Source: Panagrolaimus kolymaensis (taxonomy: Eukaryota > Nematoda > Chromadorea > Rhabditida > Panagrolaimidae). Taken from it: a DNA stretch of 64,000 nucleotides. The notes beneath the pieces were generated by a model. That model ran no database searches, was not told the origin of the DNA, and saw nothing but the letters and a program-made list of their open reading frames with translations. The DNA is taken from contig JAJQJQ010000022.1 of NCBI GenBank assembly GCA_028622995.1, positions 1,860,001 to 1,924,000 of the forward strand, written 5' to 3'. Positions 24,216-35,481 of this stretch are shown piece by piece. Position 1 is the stretch's first letter. Every line of letters begins with the position of its first letter. The translations under genes and the position numbers were made by a program.

Positions 24216-25468
24216 TTAGTCATCATTATCATATGATGGAGAGCCGCGTCGATTATGTTGTGACCAGGAGCTGCGAGGACGAAGAGGAGAATTTCTGGAG
24301 TCTTTTACATGTCGATCATATGATGAAGAGCAGCGTCGATTATGATGGTATGAGGAGCTCCGACGATGAAGAGGAGATTTCCTGGAATCTTTAACATATC
24401 GATCAGGAGAGCGGCGTCGATGATACGAGGAGCTGTTAAGATGAATAGGAGATTTTTTGGAATCTTTAACATATCGATCAGATGCAGGAGAGCGGCGTCG
24501 ATTATTATGATAGGAGGAGCTGCGAAAATCAAGAGGAGAATTTTTGAAGCTTTTAACATATTGATCAGGAGAGCGGCGTCGATTATGATGATACGAGGTG
24601 CTGTGAAGATGAAAAGGAGATTTTTTGAAGTCTTTAACATATGGATCATATGGTGCAGAGCGTAGTCGATTATGCTGAGACCAGGAGCTGAGAACACGGA
24701 GAGGAGATTTTTGTGAATCTTTAACATATCGATCATCATATTCACAAGATTTCTTCTGATCAGGAGACGGGCTTCGTTGCTTTTTGAAGACATCAAAAAC
24801 TGAGGTTTCATTAGTATGTGAAGTATTATTTTCATTTCCTAAAAATTAACCATCATGTAACTACACATAAACATATTAATAAACATGAATAGTAACAACA
24901 ACAAAATTGAATAGCTTACTAGGTGATAGTCCTTTGTTAATTGAAAGGTTGACATCAGAATGATTGTAAGGCACAAGAGATAGTTGAGAACATTCAGTTT
25001 TTTCAGGTTGAGTGTTGATGTTTTCACCATTTGTATTATCTTCATCTGTTTGAGGAATTTCATTAACTGGAGATCCATCATTTATTGGAGTTTTATTCTC
25101 ATCATAAACATATGTAATTATGACTTTGCCTGGTGGTCCAAGGTTAATCAAATAGTCGACGTCAGGATGACCATAAAGTTCTGGAGGACGTTGCCATTTC
25201 GAACTTTTGGTTTTTGAATTATGATAGAACATTTTATCATCTCCAGTCCAAACAAGATGCCATGAAGTACCTGAAAGAATTTAATTACTAAAAATCTAAA
25301 ATTAAACACAAAATACATACAAGCAAGGTGACGACTAGCAACAGGACGCTTTATATCCGCGATTTGATGAATATTTTTTTGCGGATTAGCCAGCGTAGAC
25401 GAACTTGCATCCAAGCAAGCATAAGGATTTGAGGCAGCTACTTCATCGTCATTCTCATAGTTAAACAT
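24216..25468 (-). CDS. TCERG1-like WW-domain protein with RS-like tandem repeats
   Basis: Minus-strand exons are 25468-25321, 25270-24920 and 24838-24216, giving 373 residues in consistent phase. A TTTTAG acceptor 18 bases before the ATG (25487-25488) is a likely trans-splice site. Residues 50-78 form a WW domain (W53, W57, FYHN, W75, P78). The context KRPVASRHLACTSWHLVWTG resembles the WTGDE-type WW of TCERG1/CA150, a factor linking elongation and splicing, as does the following GHPDVDYLIN. The FF domains of TCERG1 are absent. Instead the last exon has six repeats of about 26 residues (DRYVKDSKKSPL ... SSSYHHNRRRSP), an arginine/serine-rich tail suited to binding splicing factors. A longer open frame overlaps this exon in another register, but only the frame given here fits the splice phases and shows the repeats. 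The role in nuclear RNA processing is inferred. Confidence 0.8.
24219..24738 (-). repeat. Six-copy coding tandem repeat, about 78 bp per unit
   Basis: Imperfect units within the last exon of the WW gene, each holding GATCGATATGTTAAAGAT-like and AATCGACGCCGCTCTCCT-like cores. Unit length varies between 25 and 29 codons, always in multiples of three, so the reading frame is under constraint. Confidence 0.8.
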
Positions 25469-26240
25469 GATGATGTTGATTTGATTCTAAAACGAAGAAA
25501 ATGATTTTGATGGATAAGAGATTGAAAATGAAACAAAAAATAGTAACGGAAAAGCTAACACGATTTTTGTTAAAAGAATCAAGCAAATTTTCTTTCCTAA
25601 ATTTGAATCAAGCAATGAATGAATGAATGATTCAGCGAGTAAAGGTCGTCTATGTAACATTTAGCCAAATTAGTTTGAATTGCTTCAAAGATTTTTGATA
25701 ACCTTTCAAACATTTATTCCTTATTGAAGCTTCGTTGATCAACAAAACAACCAACTTTTCAGGTGGAAGTAAAATTTGTGATTACACCCATCGAAAATAT
25801 TTTTTAAATAATGATGCTCCTTAACCTTTCACAATTAAAGAAAAGCATGACTTATAACTTTTAATAATTTTGCAAAACTCTTTGATCAAAAAATAAAAAA
25901 ATGGAGGAAAGTAACCTTATCTTCTACGAATGGGATCAAATGGCTTTCCTCTCTAGTAAAACAGGTTGTGATTCCGTGTCAATTTACTTTTTCATTCACA
26001 AAAAAATGAAAGGAAAGATTTGCATAAAATTTTCTTTCATGCGCAATCAAAAAAAGGAAAAGAAAAAATTTACATAAAATAGTTTGAGCATCAGCTTAGT
26101 TACAAAAATTGTTATCATTAAAGGTAGCTGTAACATTTACTTGGCGCGCCGAAGGTGCGCCTTTTTGTCTAGTAATCATTTAATGTTTGTTTTTTTCCCT
26201 AAAATTTGTGTTGGTAATATATGATTTTTATACAACTTTA
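25469..26240. other. Spacer between the WW gene and the Sre-type receptor gene
   Basis: This holds the 5' flank of the WW gene and the 3' flank of the receptor gene. A GC-rich hairpin (26143-26161) followed by five T stands out, as listed separately. I see nothing else. Confidence 0.5.
26143..26166 (+). other. GC-rich hairpin followed by a T run
   Basis: GGCGCGCC, a GAA loop, then GGTGCGCC and TTTTT. The stem pairs over eight bases with one G-T pair. It looks like an intrinsic terminator, but in a nematode genome it could equally be a Pol III stop or chance. Confidence 0.35.
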
Positions 26241-27875
26241 TTAATTCCAAGCATTATGAAGCATTTGAAAATGTTTATTTTTAATGTCGATGGTCGTGGT
26301 AGTGTATTGATTCCTGATTCTATGAATATTGTTATTTTCTTTTGGTCGAAAGCAACACCACCAAAATCGTTTTTGTAAAAGGGAAGGAGTAAAAATTCTT
26401 TTAAAAATTATTACAGTAATAAGGATGTAAAGCGTTGAAAATATTGCGTTTATCTAAAACTATTTACTCATATTTTAAACCAAGTACAAATCTTACGGCA
26501 TGAAACAATAAACTATGATATTGAGCAATAGCAAAATTAATATTCATACATAGCATAAATGTGGCGGATAAAATGCTGAGTAAATGTACGGTAAATACAA
26601 GAGGAAATTGAACTTTTAAAAGTCGAAGATTTTCAGCGAGCTAAAAAAAAGAAAATAAATTTTTCTTAAAACACGAATTGGATGGATTAAAAAGGTACGA
26701 TTAATTTTAGATTTATATCACCAATTTTTCATGGAACAGAGCTAGTTGTTAGTAAATATAAAAACTCTTCGATTTCGCTTTTTTTTAAACAAATTACTGT
26801 AGTTATTATGGAAAGCCTTTGTTCGTTTGTTATTACTCATTTTATTTTAAAAAAGGGCATCACTTTTTTTTCACAAGTCTGGGTGGGTGTCTTTTTTTTC
26901 ATCTGGTGTAAACAGAATTTATTCCAGATGTTATATCTCGAAGTGTAAAAAGGTCAAAAAATACCACTATGCGTGAATCGGTAATGACTTTTTAAAATGG
27001 AAAATTTACTTCCCAAATTTAAATATGCAAAAAAAAAAAGATTTGAAAACTGCGATAGCTAAAAACTCGAAAAGCTTACTTGATATCTTTGAGTTAAAGA
27101 TAAATTTAAATTTTGTCGTTTCTTATTTAATTGTTGATTCCATAATCGAATGGAAATTGAAGTCTAAAAATTTTGTTATCTGTTTGTAAAGAAAGGAATT
27201 TTTTGTTTTACCAAAATAGCGGTAATATCAATCGTTAAAACAATAGTTATGTAAGCAAGAGAAATATGTTTGGTTAAAAAATAAACATAATCAAGTGTGA
27301 TGGTTCCAAGAAGCTGAAAAGGAAGGAAATTAAAATGATGGAGTGACTAACGAAATTGAATATTGCGGTTATAAAATTTATGGGACTATCAAATAATAAG
27401 TTATTCCATTTCTCGAACTTTCGTTTTAACCTTTTTTGAGAAATATGCGACGACTACCATAACCCAATCAAAATCTTACCCAAATCGAAACTAATACCAC
27501 TGAAAATCCTGTAGCTTGTCGCTTCTCATATGAATCCAATTGGATTGTGGCTACAGTACGTTCCACACCAATCAAAAATAAAATAATTCGATTAGAAAAT
27601 ACTCCAAAAAAAGTTAAAATTCTTCCAATTGTATCAATATTGATAGTATTAACCAAAACAATTTTTTCTGTTTTCCAAACGGTTATCATAAAAATTAATT
27701 GTCCAATATGTTGAAGAAGGATTCCAAAAAATAAAAGCAACATTAAACATTTAATATTAAAATGAGGAAATATTCTTTTATTACAAAAATAAAACGATGC
27801 AATACTTAAAAAAATATTAATAATATCAAAAATTCCTGTGAAATAAATCAATGAAGATTCAATCGAGTCCAGCAT
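26241..27875 (-). CDS. Sre-type serpentine chemoreceptor, frameshifted
   Basis: A seven-transmembrane receptor of the nematode Sra/Sre superfamily, expected in chemosensory neurons. Minus-strand exons are 27875-27431, 27313-27212, 27163-27080, 26640-26497 and 26453-26241. Diagnostic motifs are GVERTVATIQLDSYEKR after TM3 and LSLTQRYQ/LAENLRLL, created across an intron before TM6. The total is about 328 residues, normal for the family. Within the first exon the frame breaks after VSIWVRF, where a run of four A at 27470-27473 (TTTT on the coding strand) puts a TGA in frame. Dropping one base restores RFDWVMVVVAYFSKK, the rest of TM4, and leads in phase to the next exon. Either the gene is a very young pseudogene or the assembly has a one-base homopolymer error. 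A GTAAGA donor at 27479 is an alternative reading, but it would cut TM4. Confidence 0.75.
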
Positions 27876-28478
27876 TTTTCGTTAGATTACAAATGAGTTT
27901 AGTTTTTTGAGTTTGTTTTTTTCATTTATAAAACTCCCATAATAAAAAGCTTCGTCTTCTATTTTGGTGTTTGAAAAACTGCGCAGGTGAATAACAACGA
28001 TTTTAAAGAAAATGAATACGTAAAATCTAATAAGCAACATGGGAATATTATTATTATAAAATTTGTTTCTTATGTGTACTTTTTGTAAGCACCTTGAACG
28101 TTTTCTAATCTTTTTTGCACCACAACTCAATAACCTATGTAATAAAAAGCAATAAAACGATAGTCAGATATTTTATTCTAAAAAATGTGCAATAAATTAC
28201 TAAACCATAAATTAATGTTTTCTTTGAAAAGGGTAATAAATTACAAATGACTACTTTGGTTTTATAGGTTACGCAGTAAGCTGTAAATAAATTAAACACA
28301 TAAGCTCAATGCTCAAAATTATATTAAAGTGGATATGGTATTGAGACACGATAAAAGCCAATATTATTTTATATTTATACAAGTCACAAAAAAATAAACA
28401 AATGATAACAATAGAAAAGTGATGAAACAACCCGTTAAAGGGAAAACAAAAATAAAAAAAGAGAACATTAATAGGATA
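27876..28478. other. Spacer upstream of the receptor gene
   Basis: About 600 AT-rich bases between the FLYWCH/C2H2 gene and the receptor, both on the minus strand. It should contain the receptor promoter. I see no gene or repeat. Confidence 0.5.
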
Positions 28479-29794
28479 TTATTCTTCAACGACGACTTGT
28501 TCTTCTTCAATTGAAATAGAAGTTTCTTGAAGAGGAGCATATTTCGCAAGAACGGCTTCTAAATCAGCAGTAAATTGTGAATGAATATGGCCATCTGCTG
28601 GAAGGTAATAGGCGAGATTCTGAAACGAATTCAAGAGCTCATTGACATGTTGTTGAAATGCTGCTGTTTGATCTTCAGTTGTTGGATTATCATATTCATT
28701 ATTTTCAAAATCATGTTCAGCATCTGGATGTTGTTGTTGCTGCCACCGAACAGCAAAAGGTAGTTTAGGTACATCATCATTTAGTATGGAAGATGAAGAT
28801 AATTCATCTTGAGATTCGAGAGTTTTCCTAAAAGCAGCTATTATTAGAAGCGAAAGAGATAGGAAGACTAAAACTTACTTAAAAACATAAAGATCTTCTT
28901 CAGTATCAATAAAAAATAATTCAGGATGAACTTTCGTTCGATGTCTCGTTCTGCTTGCAACTGATTTGAAAACCTTTTCACAATCATCTCCTCCACAAGC
29001 CAATAATTCCACAGGTTTATCAAGCTTTTGAGATAAAACACCATCTTTATTTTCGGTATCATCTGTTCTTTCAACATCAACCATATCATCATCTTGAAAT
29101 AGCTCAGGCTTAACCATGGCTGTTGAAGGAATTGATTCAGGATTTTGTATTTCTTCTGACATTTCACTTGTTTGCAAATCTTTAGCTAACTTCTTTCTTC
29201 CAAGTTGATAATTTAGCATTAATCCACGCTTCCTTGCATTAAATCCGTTTCCAACTTGATTCAAAATGGTTTGAGCTCTTCGCCTTGTTTCAGCATCCAA
29301 ATGACCTGAAATTTATGCCGATGAAATCAGGTGATAAAGCCTTAAAACATACCATATTTCCCATTGTCTTCTTCAAAAAATGTTAACATTTTTACATACT
29401 TTGCCATTGGACGCTCCGGATTAGTTCTCATATCCATATTAGCTTCTAAAATAGCACGTTTTGCATAAACGCTACTAGTTTCACATTCAGGATTCGTTTC
29501 AAATGAGCAAATATGTTCACCATAAGGAAAATCGGGATCATTCATAAAATGTTCATTTTGTATGTAAATTCTTGCAGGAACACCAATACTTCCAGCACCA
29601 GAACGTTTAGATTTTTCGTTCACGGATTTACATCGAACACATCGATAAACTTGACAACCAGAAACACGATTTTCTTTATGAAAGAACCATTCAGATGATC
29701 GACCAGGAAATCTTTTGGAATCATAGATTACAACAGAATGTTTGTGTTGAAGTGATGGTAAAGAAACTTCAACAGGAGCAAAGACTTCCATCAT
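28479..29794 (-). CDS. FLYWCH-like and C2H2 zinc-finger protein
   Basis: Minus-strand exons are 29794-29353, 29305-28879 and 28827-28479, giving 405 residues. All phases agree, including a lysine codon split at the second junction. A TTTTTTTAG acceptor lies just before the ATG and is a probable trans-splice site. Residues of about 20-110 form a FLYWCH-like domain: SVVIYD, WFFHKENR, YRCVRCKSV, VPARIYI, then GEHICSF, with C-x2-C and H-x-C ligands. A single classical C2H2 finger follows (C251, C256, H269, H274; C-x4-C-x12-H-x4-H). The C-terminal 115 residues are acidic and Gln-rich. This combination suggests a nuclear DNA-binding protein, as FLYWCH factors in C. elegans are. The partner and targets are unknown. 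Confidence 0.75.
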
Positions 29795-30555
29795 TCTCTC
29801 TAAAAAAAAACACACAAATTAAATACACAAAAATACGAAATCGTTTAAATCTGTTAAAAAATCAATCAATAATGACCAAAGACCATGCACGGGAAAGTTA
29901 CAATGGATTTAGAATGGTTTATTAGTTTTAAAAGATGGGTTAGAGGCTAAATAAAAGATGGATAAGGTTTAAGTAATATTTTTTGGATAAAAACGTGTAT
30001 AAAAATTGTAATATGAAACAGATGAAAACAAAGTACAGTTGGCAATCAGCCAAATTGTTGTCTCTCTGCTATGTCACCTAATGCCAAAAAATGCATCCAA
30101 ACCTTTGAAATAAAATTACACCAAAGCTTTTCAATCATCACCAAATATTTGAAAGTTAGTGCAAGTTTGAAATTCTGCAAAACTGTTTTTGACATTAAAA
30201 ACTTGTTAGAAACTTGCAAAAGTAAAATATCATGTTTAGTATCATATTGTATGCTTTCAGTAAGCAAAAAAGTTATTCATTAACTTTTACTTTCATCACG
30301 TTTCCATCAATGTGGCAAACATCAGGTCGCTTGCTTAGTTATGTTCGATATCAAAGTAAAAACCGTTTATTTCAAATAATCAACCCAATGAAAAAACATT
30401 TAAAAGAAATTGCAAATAACAAAATAAACAAGAACAGTGTAAAAGAAAAAACAGTAAGTGAGCAAAATAGAGAATAAGAGAAAAATTTCAGAGATACTGA
30501 GAGATAAGATCAAGACTTTTGATACACGAACACAAACAAACAAGAATTCAAGAAA
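29795..30555. other. Spacer between rnr-1 and the FLYWCH/C2H2 gene
   Basis: About 760 AT-rich bases. It includes the 3' flank of the reductase gene and the 5' flank of the zinc-finger gene. Two plus-strand open frames (30071-30283 and 30232-30477) have no recognisable similarity, start context or splice sites. I see nothing further. Confidence 0.5.
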
Positions 30556-33295
30556 TTAACCGCTGCACATGAGACATCCTTCATCATCTTCATTGTTGAT
30601 GTAACGGCTGCTGGTATTGAGAGCTTTCGGAGGATTTTCTTTTTCAACCAAAGTAGCAGAAGCTGGACGATTTTCACATGTTGATGTAGGTTTTAAAGCA
30701 TTTTTATCAACAGTAAATTGAACGGCATCAACGGCTGGACGAGATCTCAAATAATACATACCAGTTTTAAGACCCTAAAAATTATAAGAGTAATAATAGG
30801 AAACAAAAACAAAGCTGAAAGATTACCTTTTCCCAAGCATAAAAGTGCATTGAAGTACATTTTGAATAAGCAGGTGAAGCCATATGAAGATTGAGTGATT
30901 GAGATTGATCAATATAAGCAGCACGATCAGCAGCCATATCAATGATGTCACGCTGAGAGATTTCCCAAACAGTTTTATAGAGTTCTTTCAGATCATCAGG
31001 TATTCCAGGAATGCGTTGAACTGAGCCACCTTCAGAGATCAACCAATTTTTAGTGTCTTCATTCCAAAGGTCGCGATCAACAAGATCTTTCATTAAATGA
31101 GGATTAACTATTTGAAAGTCACCAGAGAGAACACGACGACTGTAAACATTGGAAGTATAAGGTTCAACGCTTTCATTGTTACCAAGCATTTGAGCGGTGG
31201 AAGCTGTAGGCATTGGAGCAACAAGAAGAGAATTTCGAACACCATGTTTAGTAATCTTTTGACGTAGTGCATCCCAATCCCAGAGATTTGATGGAGTTAC
31301 ATTCCACATATCTTGTTGGAGAATGCCTTTGGAAACTGGAGAACCTTCATATGTTTCATAAGGACCATATTTTTCAGCTAATTCACAACTTGCTTCAAGA
31401 CCAGCATGATAGATTGTTTCGAAAATGCGCTTATTGACTTCTTTTGCTTGATCGGAAGCAAAAGGTAAACGCATAAGTTGGAAAGCATCAGCAAGACCTT
31501 GAACTCCCATACCAATAGGACGATGACGTTTATTTGATCTTTCAGCTTGAGGAACAGGATAATAAGTGACATCAATGATCTTGTTGAGATTAACAGTAAC
31601 AACCTTGGTAATTTCGTGAAGTTTTGAATAATCAAATTCTCGTTCGGCGGTGACATAACGAGGAAGAGCAAGTGAAGCAAGATTGCAAACAGCGACTTCA
31701 TCGGGTGAAGAATATTCAACGATTTCAGTGCAAAGATTACTGCATTTGATTGTTCCAAGATTCTGTTGATTACTTTTACGATTGCAAGCATCCTTATAAA
31801 GCATATAAGGCGTGCCAGTTTCTATTTGTGATACCAAGATTGCTGAAAAATTAGATGTTTAGTTGTTATGTTCTTAAAAAAGACAATAAAAAAACTCACC
31901 TTTCCACAATTCACGAGCATTGATTTGTTTACGGTAGCGCTTTTCAGCTTCATATTTAGTGTAAAGAGTTTCGAATTCTTCACCCCAACAATCGTCAAGA
32001 CCAGGACATTCATGAGGGCACATAAGAGACCATTTTCCATCGACTTTGACTCGCTTCATGAAAAGATCAGGAATCCAAAGAGCAAAGAAAAGATCACGAG
32101 CTCTTTCTTCTTCACATCCTGTATTCTTTTTGAGTTCAATAAATTCCATAACATCAGCATGCCATGGTTCAAGATATATGGCGAAAGCACCAGGACGCTA
32201 AAAAAATAAACTGTATTAATGATAATATTATGATAAACAAACCTTGTTACCACCTTGGTCAACATAACGAGCAGCATTATTGTAAACACGAAGCATGGGT
32301 ATTAAACCATTTGAAGTTCCATTGGTACCAGCAATATCAGAACCAAAAGCACGAATCTTATGAACATTAAGACCAATTCCGCCAGCGGATTTTGAGATGC
32401 GAGCACAAGTTTTAAGGGTTTCGAATATGCCTTCAATTGAATCTTCTTCTATTGTCAAAAGGAAGCAGGATGAAAGTTGAGGGAAGTTTGTACCAGCATT
32501 GAAAAGTGTAGGTGAAGCATGAGTAAACCATTTGTCGGACATGAGGTTGTAAGTCTAAAAGCAACCAATAAGAAAATGAAGATAAAATAAAACAAAACTT
32601 ACATGGATAGCAGAGTCAATGTCATCTTTGTGAATCCCAACAGCAACACGCATTAACATATGTTGTGGACGTTCAACAACTCGCTGGTTCATCTTCAAAA
32701 GATAAGAGCGTTCAAGAGTTTTAAAGCCAAAATAAGTGTAAGCAAAATCCCGATCATAAATTATGGCGCTATTGAGGCGTTCAGCATTGGTAATCACGAT
32801 GTCGAGGATTTCTTTGCTGATCATTGGCTTGTGTTTTCCAGTTGCAGAATGACGACAATCATACAAATCTTGCATAACTTCGCTGAAAACCTTTTTGGTT
32901 TGTTTATGAAGATTGGAGACGGCGATACGAGCAGCAAGAAGAGCATAATCAGGATGCTTGGTGGTCATGGAAGCAGCAACTTCTGCAGCAAGATTATCAA
33001 GTTCGACAGTTGTAACACCTTTATAAACACCACCAACAACTTTGAGCATGACTTGAATCTGAAAATGAAAAACAATAAAAATGAATGATTTAAATGAGAG
33101 GAACTTACAGGATCCACATGATCTTGATTGAGACCATAACATAGCTTGCTAATTCTTGAGGTGATTTTATCCAGCAGTAAAGTTTCTTTGCGGCCATCTA
33201 AAATGTAACAAGATTAGAGGATGAGATAAATGATGAGAGATAACATTACCTCTTTTGATGATATAAGTGCTCATTTGCTTTGTGAAAGAAGCCAT
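30556..33295 (-). CDS. rnr-1: Ribonucleoside-diphosphate reductase large subunit
   Basis: Class Ia ribonucleotide reductase alpha subunit; with the small subunit it reduces NDPs to dNDPs in the cytosol for DNA synthesis. Minus-strand exons are 33295-33250, 33197-33109, 33058-32603, 32554-32243, 32197-31900, 31842-30827 and 30774-30556, giving 811 residues. The ATP cone starts with [20 protein letters not shown]. Catalytic residues are all present: C227 (QLSSCFLL), N436, C438 and E440 (NLCTEIVEY), and C453 ([12 protein letters not shown]); these correspond to human C218, N427, C429, E431 and C444. The C-terminal redox pair is in the final CLMCSG. An acceptor-like TTTTTTAG at 33337-33338 may receive a spliced leader. 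Either M1 or the ATG of MSTYIIKRG could be used to start. E2F-like and CRE-like sites lie 200-340 bases upstream. Confidence 0.97.
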
Positions 33296-34138
33296 GATGA
33301 GGTATTGCTTGTTTGTTTGTTCGTGAAACAAAAAGTCTAAAAAACAACAACCAGTTAGTGAAATAAAAAAAAAGCACGAATGAGGGTTATTGAAATAAAA
33401 TCTTTGCAAAAAAAGCTTTCAACTTTGTTTTGGACGCAAGCAAGAAAAAAACTGATGAAATTTTTTTTTTCATTTAACATTGGCCGCGGCGTTTTGGCGC
33501 CAAAAATGGGAAACACCTCCTTTTCCGCGAAATTTGAACGGCGAATGACCGATTAACGAACAAATTCAAAGATCTTCTTCGAAAACTATAATAAAGAAAA
33601 CCATAGCAAATTTATTTCCCGCCTGTTTGTGACGTCAAAGCTTCCATTTTTTTTATTGTTGAAGTTAGTTTGTGTGTACAAAAATGGAACAGCTGAGGGC
33701 GGGTAAAAAGAGGGTTTATGAGTTTATGAATGACGAAACTACATCCATTTGAATTTTTCTTTGCCATTGACCTTCGAATGATCTTTCGAAATATTTACGA
33801 CGTCATCAAAATGGCTTTCACTTGACCAACAAAAATAAGAATGGAAGCAAGCAAAAAATTCAAATAAATTAAAACCTTGGAATGGTTTGATGCAAACAAA
33901 AAATCTTGAAAGTGCTACTTCATACATATTATTTATTTTTAGCAATTTTGGCCTTTAAAATGAGAATCTTTTTTCTTTATATTTTATAATAAACTATTCA
34001 AATCTAAGAAAAAAATTACTGTAATTAAAGGCAAACCCCTACAACGAACAAATTATTTCTCCAATGTAAATGGAAAAAATGCAACTCATAAACTTGAAAA
34101 TCCAATAAATCTTTTTATTACTTTTTTCTTTTTTCCAG
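33296..34138. other. rnr-1 promoter region and nuclear-receptor 3' flank
   Basis: Between the start of rnr-1 and the stop of the nuclear receptor gene. The rnr-1-proximal 350 bases hold the cell-cycle sites listed separately; the remainder is AT-rich with no other feature. Confidence 0.5.
33492..33637. promoter_or_regulatory. E2F-like and CRE-like sites upstream of rnr-1
   Basis: TTTTGGCGCCAAAA (33492-33505) is a perfect palindrome containing E2F consensus cores on both strands. TTTCCGCGAAAT follows near 33532. TTTCCCGCC (33615-33623) is a canonical E2F site, and TGACGTCA (33630-33637) is a full cAMP-response element. They stand out in AT-rich DNA and lie 197-343 bases before the rnr-1 start. 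E2F control of ribonucleotide reductase at G1/S is established in animals; use of these copies is inferred. Confidence 0.65.
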
Positions 34139-35481
34139 TTACATATGTTTATTTAAAAATTTTCCACGAGGTGAATAAATTTCTAATAGGCTAGTATTTT
34201 GTTCAGCACCAAAAACACCAAAAAGGATTAAACCTTCACGAATTTGATGACAAAGTTCCTAGAAATTTGATTCTTAAGAATTGATGGAAGTTATGATAAT
34301 GGACTTACAGCGCTATCATTTAAAAGTAAAAATAAATCCGTGTAACGTTGAACGCCTTTTTCCATTCCATAAATGGATGTCACATAATTATGATATTCAG
34401 AAATGAGATTGGTTTTAAAGCTTTTAGCTTCTTCGTTCATTGGATCCATTTGAATTACTAAAATATATGTAGTCACAAATTAGAGGAAAGAAAGTCTTTT
34501 TGATGGATGGAATTAATTAGTTTAAGGACTCCTTTGTTAATTACTGAAGGTATGTACCTTGACTTAATAAAATCATAACCACAGCTACACCAATATCCAA
34601 TTCTTTGAGGTCGTGATTAACATATTTTCGAACCACATCCCTTATTTTTTTAATTGCATCCCCAAAATATCCATACATTCCATGATCCTTATTACTAAAA
34701 AATGCTTCAGGATTATTTATATCCACATGATATCCAAATCCTCCAGCAGCTTTGGTATCATCATGCGGAAAAACTTGAAGGGTTATAATCATTTTAGTTA
34801 AACACATTAACCGAAAATTTATCACTTCTAATACATCTGTTTTAAATTGTTCTGATGAATCTCCAAAAAATGGAAAATGCGAATTTAAATTTAATTCCAT
34901 AATGGAAAGAGAAATTTTTTCCATTCTTCTATAAGTTTCTTGATCAATTGCTATTGACTAAAAATATTAATAATTAATTTTCTAAAACCAGGTTTGGAAA
35001 CTACAAACTTCATTGGATGAAAAACAAGTAGCAGGATTTTCAGAAGCTTGAATTGATTTTAATGAATTATAATAAATTTTAATAAAATCCTTAATTTTCC
35101 ATAAACTTGGTTGAAGTTTAATATTTAAATTTTCTGAAGAAATATTTATATGTGGATCCGAAACTGATGGAGATGATGTTACTGCCATTTCAGATGATTT
35201 TGGTGGACATTTCATTCCACAACTAACACATTTTTTGAGTCGACATGCTCGGCAACAATTTCGAGATTCTAAAAACTTATTATTGTAAATTAAAAGATTT
35301 CTGACGAGTGATGATGATACAAACCTCGATTAATTTCACATTGATTGTTTTGTCGACAATCATATGATTTATTTTCAGCTATAGTTCGACGAAAAAACGA
35401 AGCGCATGGCCTACAAACATACGAACCAAAGTGCCATCCTTCTCCAAGTTGACCACAAACGACACAAGGCTTATGTGGCAT
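34139..35481 (-). CDS. Nuclear hormone receptor (nematode supplementary class)
   Basis: Minus-strand exons are 35481-35325, 35268-35009, 34957-34558, 34457-34309 and 34258-34139, giving 361 residues in consistent phase. The DNA-binding domain starts at residue 6: C-x2-C (CVVCG), C-x2-C (CRPCASFFRR, the P-box helix), then CRQNNQCEINRG/ESRNCCRACRLKKC completed across the first intron. This is the HNF4-derived class expanded in nematodes. The remaining 260 residues are a divergent ligand-binding domain ending in LILFGVFGAEQNT and KFLNKHM. It should act as a nuclear transcription factor; ligand and targets are unknown. A TTTTTTAG acceptor at 35528-35529 is a possible trans-splice site. A candidate upstream first exon at 36829-36861 is listed separately. 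Confidence 0.85.

Noticed and set aside
24305..24835. Long minus-strand open frame of 176 codons
   Set aside because: It overlaps the last exon of the WW gene in another register. Only the alternative frame fits the upstream splice phase and shows the RS-like repeats.
30071..30477. Two overlapping plus-strand frames between rnr-1 and the zinc-finger gene
   Set aside because: Antisense to both neighbours' orientation, low-complexity composition, and no acceptor before the start.
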